DNA of 5,971 bases. Source: Sphingobacteriales bacterium (GTDB taxonomy: Bacteria; Bacteroidota; Bacteroidia; Chitinophagales; Chitinophagaceae). The stretch spans positions 1 through 5,971 of the forward strand of contig JAHEFC010000262.1 in the NCBI GenBank assembly GCA_024640385.1, given 5' to 3'. Under the pieces are notes generated by a model. That model saw only the letters and a list, made by a program, of their open reading frames with translations, was not told the origin of the DNA and did not search any database. Positions 1 to 5,914 of this stretch are shown one piece after another; positions within the stretch are counted from its first letter, which is position 1, and each line of letters opens with the position of its first letter. A program made the translations under genes and the position numbers.

Positions 1-1436
1 GCGGAAATAATGTGGGCGAGACCTCAGAACTCTTCTTTGCCAAAGGTGCAACTACAAAGAATGCAGACGGCAGTCAAACGATCAGTTATACACTGGCTGA
101 TTCATCCGGCCGTTCCATCATCCATAAATTCACACTTCCTGCCAATCAATATATGGTGAGCTGGGATATATCCCTGATCGGAGCCAACCAGTTGCTTGGA
201 AAAAACTCCCTGGACCTCGCCTGGCAGATCAAAGCGGTTCAGCAGGAAAGGGATATTTTAAGTGAAAGAAGGGAAACGCAAGTTGATATATACAACAATG
301 ACGGGTTTGACCATTTTACCATGAAGGATGGATTTTCTGAAAAATGGGAAAATGGTGCAAAATGGATCAGCCTGAAACAAAAGTTTTTCAACCATACCGT
401 GATCGCAAAAAACGGGTTTTCTTTTGCCGAGATCAATACTACCATGCCCCAGGCAGACACTGTCAAAGTGGTTGGTGCAGCTATGGCCAATCTTCGTATC
501 CCCATACCTGCCGGAGCGAATGCAGATATCCCATTGCAGTTGTTTTTTGGCCCCAACGATTACAAGGTGCTGAAGAAATATGATATGGACCTGGAAGACC
601 TGGTGAACCTTGGACAGGGCTTTTATGCATTTGTGAAGTATATCAACAGGGTGATCGTTATGCCAGTTTTCAACCTGTTCTCAGGATTTATCAACAGCTA
701 TGGCCTGGTGATCGCTTTGCTTACCATCATCATCCGTTTGCTGACTTCTCCATTGGTTTATACCAGTTATCTGAGTGGAGCTAAAATGAAAGCGCTTCGA
801 CCTGAATTGGATCAGCTGAAAGAAAAATATAAAGATGATCAGCAGGCTTACAGCATGGAACAGATGAAACTGTTCAGGACTGCGGGCGTGAACCCCCTGG
901 GAGGCTGCATTCCCGCGTTACTGCAGATCCCGATTTTCTTCTCGTTATATTCTTTCTTTAATGCAGAGATCTCCCTGCGGGGTAAATCGTTCTGGTGGGC
1001 ACATGACCTTTCGTCTTATGATCATATCCTGACCTGGAATTTTAATATTCCCTTTATTGGAAGTCACCTGAGTCTTTTCACCCTGCTTGCAGTGGTCACC
1101 AGCCTGCTTATTTCACTGTACAGCATGAGCATGACACCGGATCAGAATAATCCGATGCTCAAATACATGCCCTATATATTCCCCGTCATGCTGTTGGGCA
1201 TTTTCAATGGCTTGCCTGCTGCCCTCACCTGGTATTATACGGTGTCTAACGTGATCACACTCGTACTCCAGTATGTTATCCAGAATTACATCATTGATCA
1301 CGACAAGATCCTGGCCAATATCGAAGAGAATAAGAAAAAACCCAAGACTAAACCCAAATGGCAGGAAAGGTTGGAATCCATGCAGGAACAGCAGAAGAAA
1401 GTAGAGGATCTGAAGAAGAAATCGACAAAAAAATAA
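1..1436 (+). CDS. yidC: Membrane protein insertase YidC, 5' end missing
   Basis: YidC inserts and folds inner-membrane proteins, alone or with SecYEG. The reading frame is open to the window edge (first full codon at 3), so the GTG at 12 is an internal valine and not the start. About 477 residues are visible against roughly 600 for Bacteroidota YidC, so the N-terminal membrane helix and the first part of the periplasmic domain are missing. Numbering from the codon at 12, residues 1-200 are the rest of the beta-rich periplasmic P1 domain (WISLKQKFFNH at 118-128). Residues 205-427 are the conserved insertase core, with membrane segments near 228-250, 297-316, 352-373, 384-402 and 404-425. Arg242 in TIIIRLLTSPL matches the conserved hydrophilic-groove arginine. 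Residues 255-290 are the charged cytoplasmic hairpin, and NPLGGCIPALLQIPIF at 294-309 is a family signature. The tail from 438 is rich in Lys and Glu/Gln, fitting ribosome contact. Confidence 0.97.
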   Translation, partial: GNNVGETSELFFAKGATTKNADGSQTISYTLADSSGRSIIHKFTLPANQYMVSWDISLIGANQLLGKNSLDLAWQIKAVQQERDILSERRETQVDIYNNDGFDHFTMKDGFSEKWENGAKWISLKQKFFNHTVIAKNGFSFAEINTTMPQADTVKVVGAAMANLRIPIPAGANADIPLQLFFGPNDYKVLKKYDMDLEDLVNLGQGFYAFVKYINRVIVMPVFNLFSGFINSYGLVIALLTIIIRLLTSPLVYTSYLSGAKMKALRPELDQLKEKYKDDQQAYSMEQMKLFRTAGVNPLGGCIPALLQIPIFFSLYSFFNAEISLRGKSFWWAHDLSSYDHILTWNFNIPFIGSHLSLFTLLAVVTSLLISLYSMSMTPDQNNPMLKYMPYIFPVMLLGIFNGLPAALTWYYTVSNVITLVLQYVIQNYIIDHDKILANIEENKKKPKTKPKWQERLESMQEQQKKVEDLKKKSTKK

Positions 1437-1492
1437 AAAAAAGCTTAACAGCTGCCTGACAACGGAGCGCTGAAGTTTTATATCTTACTGAT

Positions 1493-2149
1493 ATGATAAG
1501 ATATTTCATAATGAGCCTGATGGTGCTCTTAGGCATCTCTGCGGAAGCACAAAAGATACTTTCAGAAGGGGCAATCGTATATAATGTGTCTGTCCAGACG
1601 GGCTCCAGCCAGGCTAAGATGGCTGATATATTCGATGGTGCCACTGCTACAGTATTTATTAAAGGAAGCCAGTCACGCACTGATCTGAAAAGCGCTATTG
1701 GCAATTCGTCCACGATCTATGATTCAAAAGCCGGTAACGGCGTGGTCCTTCGTGAATTCGGTGCCCAGAAGCTCATGATCAGGTTGAACAGGCAGAACTG
1801 GACAGATAAGAACAAGAAATACGACGGGATCAGTTATGAGCAAACTAATGAAACAAAAAAGATCGCCGGGTTTAATTGTGTAAAAGCCATAGCCAGGCTT
1901 ACAGACGGTACCACCTTCTCTGTTTATTATACGGCGGACCTTGTGCTTGAAAACAAAGAATACGACGCGCAATTCAAGAACCTGCCTGGAGTGCCCCTTG
2001 AGTTTGAGTCTATTGTGGGATCCATGCGCGTGAATTATGCTGCCAGCAAGGTCAGTTTTGACCCCGTTCCCATCAAGCAATTTGAAATACCAAAGTCGGG
2101 GTACAGGGAAATGACCTACGATGAAGGTCTCAAAGCAGTTGCTCAGTAA
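1493..2149 (+). CDS. Secreted DUF4412/GLPGLI-like protein, function unknown
   Basis: This is a 218-residue exported protein. Residues 1-20 form a signal peptide: a short basic start, a hydrophobic MSLMVLLGI core, and a likely cleavage after AEA or AEAQ, close to the SAEAQK or SFAQK endings usual in Bacteroidota. A second in-frame ATG at 1511 (Met7) would still leave most of that signal. The mature part looks all-beta: a first strand EGAIVYNVSV (25-34), a segment about a small-molecule or metal-like 'FIKGSQSRTDL' strand (55-65), then KKIAGFNCVKA (122-132), YYTADLVLE (145-153), and NLPGVPLEFE (163-172), which resembles the LPG motif of GLPGLI and DUF4412 proteins. The fold assignment rests on recalled motif order, with no profile search. 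The cell location is periplasm or outer surface, and there is no lipobox cysteine. It starts 56 bp after yidC on the same strand, so it may be co-transcribed or have a weak promoter of its own; I see no exact -7 box and no Shine-Dalgarno sequence. Confidence 0.85.
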   Translation: MIRYFIMSLMVLLGISAEAQKILSEGAIVYNVSVQTGSSQAKMADIFDGATATVFIKGSQSRTDLKSAIGNSSTIYDSKAGNGVVLREFGAQKLMIRLNRQNWTDKNKKYDGISYEQTNETKKIAGFNCVKAIARLTDGTTFSVYYTADLVLENKEYDAQFKNLPGVPLEFESIVGSMRVNYAASKVSFDPVPIKQFEIPKSGYREMTYDEGLKAVAQ

Positions 2150-2161
2150 AAAACAAAGTGA

Positions 2162-2500
2162 TTATTTGCCGGGAGTTTTGAACTTCTGCAGGATCTTGGT
2201 CTTATTCCTTTGGGGAACAACCCAGGTAACGTTGCCTTTCTGAAAGGTCAGAATAGAATTGGACATGACCATGTTCTGGGAACGGCGGGTGCCCATGGTC
2301 TTGTAATTATGGAAATTATACCCGTTCTTTAAAGAGATGCTCAGGTCTGATTTTATGGTTGAGAAAGCTTTTGTGGATTTTTTACCACCATCGATCAGCC
2401 CGTCCACAGCAAATACATACTGGCCCAAACAGATAATTGCAGCCATTACCAGTACTTTTCTGGTGAAACTGCCGGGGCTGATATGAATATTTCTGAGCAT
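2162..2500 (-). CDS. Small exported hypothetical protein
   Basis: I do not recognise a named family. The protein has 112 residues when started at the ATG at 2500. The open frame can be extended to a TTG at 2518, but a likely -7 promoter box overlaps those six extra codons, so I reject that start. Residues 1-31 form a signal peptide or membrane anchor: MLRNIHISPGSFTRK, then a hydrophobic VLVMAAIICLG core, then a possible signal peptidase I site after YVFA. The mature part is about 80 residues, strongly basic (about 15 Lys and Arg) with no cysteine. It shows alternating patterns (SDLSISLKNGYNF, NSILTFQKGNVTWVVPQR) that suggest a small beta domain. The gene converges with the DUF4412-like gene, leaving 12 bp between stop codons and no hairpin there. 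That it is real is supported by the export signal, protein-like composition, and the lack of any competing gene on the plus strand. Confidence 0.72.
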   Translation of the reverse strand: MLRNIHISPGSFTRKVLVMAAIICLGQYVFAVDGLIDGGKKSTKAFSTIKSDLSISLKNGYNFHNYKTMGTRRSQNMVMSNSILTFQKGNVTWVVPQRNKTKILQKFKTPGK

Positions 2501-2506
2501 CCAAGA

Positions 2507-2514
2507 CAAAATTA
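2507..2514 (-). promoter_or_regulatory. Bacteroidota -7 promoter box for the small exported protein
   Basis: Read on the minus strand the sequence is TAATTTTG, an exact match to the Bacteroidota -7 consensus TAnnTTTG. It ends 6 nt before the ATG at 2500, so transcription would begin at or within a few bases of the start codon, giving a leaderless or nearly leaderless mRNA. No TTG -33 box is found at the usual spacing of about 19-21 bp, so this rests on one short motif in AT-rich DNA. Confidence 0.4.
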
Positions 2515-2669
2515 ACAAAAACTATTCCAGTTCTCATAACCGTTTATCAGTTTCTTAACATTATTCATAAAAACTTTATGCACAATGGACCCCTTTTCGG
2601 GGATAAATACAGTAAGCGGTCTATGAAAACAATTACTTTAAAGATCTATATTACAATAACCTATACCGC

Positions 2670-4091
2670 ATGAGCAAGAATCCCTACCATGAAGAGCATG
2701 AAGATATCAGGGAAATCCTGAAACAATACGAAAATCTCAAGGCCGGCCGGTCCCACAGTTTTCTCTACGAGGAGTCTTTCGAGCGTATTATTGATCATTT
2801 TGACGATATGGACGACCTGGCGAAGGCCCTGGAGGCCGTAGAGGTGGGTATTGAACAATTTCCCTATTCCTCAACATTGATTGTCAAAAAGGCCGATCTT
2901 CTGATCGCTACCCGTAAATACCAGGAGGCCCTGGACCTGTTGGAGCAGGCTTCACTTCTCGATAGTACGGATATAGATATTTATATCCTGAAAACCGACG
3001 CTTATCTGGCTATGGACCAGCAGGAAAAAGCGGTTCAACTGCTTGAAGACGCGCTTTCTTTGTTTGAAGGGGAAGAAAGGGTCAATCTCCTGTTCGAACT
3101 TGCTGATGTGTATGATGATTATGAAGAGTTCGACAAGATCTTTGACTGCCTCAAACTGATACTTGAGCACGACCCGAATAATGAGGAGGCGTTGTACAAG
3201 ATCTGTTTCTGGACAGATTTCACCGGGCGCAATGAAGAGAGTATCAGGCTCCACCTGGGTATTATAGAAGAATATCCCTACAATGAACTGGCCTGGTTCA
3301 ATCTTGCTGCATCGTACCAGGGGCTTAAACTCTATGAGAAAAGTATAGATGCCTACAAGTATGCGCTTGTGATCAATGAAAAATTCGATTATGCATACCG
3401 CAACATGGCAGATGCGTTTATACGTTTGCGTAAGTATCGCGATGCTATTGAGGCACTCGAAAAAGTGATAGAGCTGGCAAGGCCCGAAGATGTTATTTAT
3501 GAAGCAATAGGGCACTGTTACGACCGGCTGAAGAATTATGCCCAGGCAAGATTCTACTACAGGAAAGCCTCACATCTTAACCAGGAGGATGCAAAGCTTT
3601 ACTATAAGGTAGCCTGCACTTACATGAATGAACACAACTGGAGCCAGGCCCTGAAATACCTGGAATCAGCTACCAGGATCAACAGGGTGCAGCCTGAATT
3701 CAATCTCGCCATGGGTGAATGCTATCTGAAAACAGGAAAACTCAAGGAGGCAATAAATTATTTCACACTTGTTGTTCAATACAGGCCACGAAATACTTCT
3801 GGCTGGGAATCCCTGATCCGTTGCCTTTACAATGCAGGGTATTTTGAAGAAGCTGAATTGCAGGTGGAACATGCTGAGAAAAAAGCAGGGGAGAAGCCCA
3901 TATTCAAATTCTACAGAAGTGCGATCCTGTTTGCCCGCGGAAGATCCAAAGAGGCACTGCTTCACCTGGAAGAAGCCATGACGAAATCCCCGAAAATGCT
4001 TAAGAAATTTATTGAGATCAACCCGGTGATCCTGCAGAACCAGGCAGTGGTAGACCTGATCGCATCGTTCAAAAGAAAAAGATCAATTTAA
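2670..4091 (+). CDS. Cytosolic tetratricopeptide-repeat protein
   Basis: This 473-residue protein has no signal peptide and no membrane segment, and consists almost wholly of TPR helix pairs, so it is a likely protein-binding scaffold in the cytosol. About twelve repeat units can be placed from residue 36 to 441. The clearest are 69-100 (ADLLIATRKYQEALDLLEQA), 206-238 (WFNLAASYQGLKLYEKSIDA), 240-272, 274-306, 308-340 and 341-373 (MGECYLKTGKLKEAINYF). These have the small residue at position 8 and the Ala at 20 typical of the motif. The N-terminal half is very acidic (DHFDDMDDLAK near 43-52; YDDYEEFD near 148-155), while the C-terminus ends in a basic KRKRSI. Proteins of this kind are widespread in Bacteroidota without a settled function. 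An in-frame TAA 15 bp upstream makes ATG 2670 the only sensible start. No catalytic domain is visible. The 47-bp inverted-repeat element begins 13 bp after its stop codon. Confidence 0.93.
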   Translation: MSKNPYHEEHEDIREILKQYENLKAGRSHSFLYEESFERIIDHFDDMDDLAKALEAVEVGIEQFPYSSTLIVKKADLLIATRKYQEALDLLEQASLLDSTDIDIYILKTDAYLAMDQQEKAVQLLEDALSLFEGEERVNLLFELADVYDDYEEFDKIFDCLKLILEHDPNNEEALYKICFWTDFTGRNEESIRLHLGIIEEYPYNELAWFNLAASYQGLKLYEKSIDAYKYALVINEKFDYAYRNMADAFIRLRKYRDAIEALEKVIELARPEDVIYEAIGHCYDRLKNYAQARFYYRKASHLNQEDAKLYYKVACTYMNEHNWSQALKYLESATRINRVQPEFNLAMGECYLKTGKLKEAINYFTLVVQYRPRNTSGWESLIRCLYNAGYFEEAELQVEHAEKKAGEKPIFKFYRSAILFARGRSKEALLHLEEAMTKSPKMLKKFIEINPVILQNQAVVDLIASFKRKRSI

Positions 4092-4104
4092 ACGGCGTTC
4101 AATA

Positions 4105-4301
4105 TAATGGGTTCACCGGATAGTGTGCTAGCCGGATAATGCATTAGATAAACGGGAAATAGATCTCCCATTTGATGCACAGGAATTTTAGCGACTTTTT
4201 GCTTCTGTTTCAATGATCGTTTTCTGATGGTCAAAACACTGACCACTATCATACTTATCTAATGCATTAACCGGCCAGCACACTAACCGGCAAACACATT
4301 A
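4105..4301. repeat. 197-bp element with 47-bp inverted arms (MITE-like or BIME-like)
   Basis: The left arm (4105-4151) and right arm (4255-4301) are reverse complements at 41 of 47 positions, with mismatches at left-arm positions 4110, 4114, 4115, 4120, 4130 and 4136. They flank a 103-bp spacer (4152-4254). The innermost 15 bp are identical and hold the perfect palindrome TAATGCATTA (4137-4146 and 4260-4269). The rest of each arm is two degenerate 16-bp tandem units, in the right arm TAACCGGCCAGCACAC then TAACCGGCAAACACAT. The spacer has no credible coding frame; near its right end is a 6-bp hairpin, TGGTCA/TGACCA (4228-4233, 4240-4245). The layout resembles a non-autonomous mobile element or a paired palindromic repeat. 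No target-site duplication is evident at the outer edges. In the mRNA of the preceding TPR gene it would fold into a very long stem and could end transcription or protect the 3' end. Confidence 0.88.
4228..4245. other. Small perfect hairpin inside the repeat spacer
   Basis: TGGTCA and TGACCA form a 6-bp perfect stem around the loop AAACAC. No T-run follows, so it does not look like an intrinsic terminator. It sits 9 bp from the right arm and would top the large stem formed by the two arms. It could be a protein-binding site or chance. Confidence 0.4.
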
Positions 4302-4317
4302 GTTAGCGTCTTTTCCT

Positions 4318-4325
4318 TATTTTTG
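4318..4325 (+). promoter_or_regulatory. Bacteroidota -7 promoter box for comA-aroE
   Basis: TATTTTTG is an exact match to TAnnTTTG. It ends 22 bp before the comA ATG, predicting a 5' leader of roughly 15-18 nt without a Shine-Dalgarno sequence, normal for the phylum. There is no TTG at the usual -33 distance. The expected -33 zone (about 4295-4301) falls in the last bases of the right repeat arm (CACATTA), so the repeat may supply or disturb the upstream promoter element. Confidence 0.5.
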
Positions 4326-4347
4326 CGGCACTTTAAAACACGCCGCC

Positions 4348-5121
4348 ATGAATTTTAACCTGACGCAAATACCCGAACGTAATCTTAAGCCCCGTATTTC
4401 CGGATTAACCATGGTGATGGATAAAGGCTTGAGTACAGAAGAGGCGCGTAATTTTCTTAGTGTTTCCCATCCGCATGTCGATATTGTTAAGCTGGGATTT
4501 GGAACATCTTTTGTGACCCCGAACCTTCGTGAAAAATTAGAGATCTACAGGTCGTATGATATCCCGGTGTATTTTGGCGGAACACTGTTTGAAGCCTTCC
4601 TGATACGTAATCAGTTTGCAGATTATATTGAGGTTTGTCGTGACTTCGGTGTTGAATATGTGGAAGTAAGCGACGGCTCCATAACAATACCGCATGCCGA
4701 AAAATGCGGCTACATTGAAAAGCTTGCTAAAATTGGAAAGGTATTGAGTGAGGTGGGAAGCAAGGATGCTACTCATATTATTCCGCCATACAAATGGATC
4801 GAGCTGATGAGCGCTGAACTAAAAGCTGGTTCTTCTTATGTGATCGCAGAAGCCCGTGAAGCCGGTAATGTTGGCATCTACAGGGGGTCGGGTGAAGTGC
4901 GGGAAGGCCTTGTACAGGAGATCCTCACGCAGATACCCGGTGAAAAGATCATTTGGGAAGCTCCGCAGAAAGCACAGCAGCTGTATTTCATTGAATTGCT
5001 GGGAGCAAATGTTAACCTGGGTAATATTGCTCCAACCGAAGTGCTGCCCCTGGAGACCATGCGTCTCGGCCTGAGAGGAGATACATTCCACCTGTTTCTC
5101 GACAAAGCCAATGGCAAATGA
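4348..5121 (+). CDS. comA: Phosphosulfolactate synthase, ComA family
   Basis: The family enzyme adds sulfite to phosphoenolpyruvate to give (2R)-phospho-3-sulfolactate, the first step of coenzyme M synthesis in some methanogens and of sulfolactate synthesis in Bacillus (YitD). The protein has 257 residues, full length for this TIM-barrel family, with no export signal. The family blocks are all present and in order: KLGFGTS (48-54), YFGGTLFE (75-82), EVSDGS (106-111), SEVGSKD (134-140, with the lysine I take as the likely catalytic base), EAREAGNVGIY (168-178), WEAPQKAQQ (203-211), GANVNLGNI (219-227) and LRGDT (242-246). Plant Hsa32 heat-stress proteins belong to the same family, so the reaction is likely but not certain. 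Coenzyme M itself is not expected here; sulfolactate or sulfonolipid metabolism is an inference. The stop overlaps the aroE start (ATGA). Upstream in-frame codons offer no other start. 'comA' here is the coenzyme M gene, not the competence regulator. Confidence 0.92.
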   Translation: MNFNLTQIPERNLKPRISGLTMVMDKGLSTEEARNFLSVSHPHVDIVKLGFGTSFVTPNLREKLEIYRSYDIPVYFGGTLFEAFLIRNQFADYIEVCRDFGVEYVEVSDGSITIPHAEKCGYIEKLAKIGKVLSEVGSKDATHIIPPYKWIELMSAELKAGSSYVIAEAREAGNVGIYRGSGEVREGLVQEILTQIPGEKIIWEAPQKAQQLYFIELLGANVNLGNIAPTEVLPLETMRLGLRGDTFHLFLDKANGK

Positions 5122-5843
5122 GAAAATTCGGATTGATAGGATATCCGCTTACGCATTCTTTCTCAAAAAAATACTTTACTGACCTGTTCAGCAATGAAGC
5201 CATCGATGCGGTTTATGAAAATTATCCGATCGAAAACATCAGTATGGTCAGGTCGCTGTTCAACGATCCAATACTGGAAGGGATCAATGTGACCATTCCT
5301 TATAAAGAATCAGTGATCCCCTTTTTGGATGAGTTAAGCGAAGCTGTCAGGGAGATCGGAGCCTGTAATTGTATAACCATCAAAAATGGCAGAACAAAAG
5401 GTTTCAATACTGATGTGACCGGGTTCGAAAGATCAATGGAGAAAAAACTTCGGGCGGTCAATGATAAAGCCATTGTTCTTGGCACAGGTGGCGCTGCCAA
5501 AGCAGTATGCTATGTATTGAAGCAACGTGGAATTCCCTATTTACAGGTCAGCAGAAATATAAAACCGGGATTGATCACGTATGAAGATATCAGTCCCGAA
5601 TTATTACAAGACCACAGGCTGGTGATCAATACAACGCCACTGGGTATGTATCCGAAAGTGGATGAATGCCCTGCACTCCCTTATGAAGCGCTCACCGCAG
5701 ATCATTATTTGTACGACCTGGTATATAATCCTGAAAAAACTTTGTTTCTGCAAAAAGGAGAGGAGAGGGGAGCCGTCATTGAAAATGGCCACGACATGCT
5801 GATCATTCAGGCCAATGAGAGCCGCAAGATCTGGAAGGTCTGA
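5118..5843 (+). CDS. aroE: Shikimate dehydrogenase (NADP+)
   Basis: AroE reduces 3-dehydroshikimate to shikimate with NADPH, in the pathway to chorismate and aromatic amino acids, in the cytosol. The 241 residues are short against about 270 in E. coli but normal for my recollection of Bacteroidota AroE. The substrate domain has the SxS shikimate-binding pair (Ser14, Ser16 in THSFSKKYF), NVTIPYKE (57-64) with catalytic Lys63, GACNCI (81-86), and GFNTDVTGF (95-103) with catalytic Asp99. The cofactor domain has the glycine loop VLGTGGAAKAV (120-130), then NTTPLGMYP (171-179) and DLVYNP (200-205). The C-terminal NGHDMLIIQA (223-232) returns to the substrate domain with conserved Gln231. All key residues are in place, so the enzyme should be active. 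Its ATG shares four bases with the comA stop, pointing to translational coupling and one transcript. No terminator hairpin with a T-run follows in the visible 128 bp. Confidence 0.97.
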   Translation: MRKFGLIGYPLTHSFSKKYFTDLFSNEAIDAVYENYPIENISMVRSLFNDPILEGINVTIPYKESVIPFLDELSEAVREIGACNCITIKNGRTKGFNTDVTGFERSMEKKLRAVNDKAIVLGTGGAAKAVCYVLKQRGIPYLQVSRNIKPGLITYEDISPELLQDHRLVINTTPLGMYPKVDECPALPYEALTADHYLYDLVYNPEKTLFLQKGEERGAVIENGHDMLIIQANESRKIWKV

Positions 5844-5914
5844 GGCCACTGCGAGCTGGTTTAAGGAAACTGCCTGAACTTGCTGAATGTGTAAATAGGG
5901 ATCTGCTCTTACTT

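Noticed and set aside
12..14. GTG as the start codon of yidC
   Set aside because: The frame is open to the window edge and the protein lacks the N-terminal helix and part of the periplasmic domain, so this codon is internal.
1348..1713. 121-residue minus-strand frame spanning the yidC end and the next gene
   Set aside because: It overlaps two well-supported genes on the other strand and shows no recognisable domain or export signal.
2501..2518. TTG start at 2518 for the minus-strand gene
   Set aside because: An exact -7 box overlaps this stretch and an ATG follows six codons later, directly before a good signal peptide.
2590..2602. CCCC-TTTTC-GGGG hairpin in the divergent intergenic region
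   Set aside because: Only a 4-bp stem, no T-run, and it lies between two divergent genes where no transcript needs to end. It may be an operator but nothing supports that.
2603..2669. Promoter for the TPR gene
   Set aside because: No exact TAnnTTTG is present; the nearest string, TACTTTAA, matches only part of the consensus, so I do not assign one.
2952..3515. 187-residue open frame on the minus strand inside the TPR gene
   Set aside because: It is antisense to a clear TPR protein, is rich in Phe, Ile and Cys with no domain pattern, and looks like a by-product of the codon use of the real gene.
4105..4301. CRISPR array or intrinsic terminator as the explanation of the repeats
   Set aside because: There are only two arms here, inverted and not direct, with no regular unique spacers and no cas gene. 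The stem is far longer than a terminator and no T-run follows it.
5852..5880. GTTT-AAGG-AAAC mini-hairpin after aroE as a terminator
   Set aside because: The stem is 4 bp, AT-rich, and no T-run follows.
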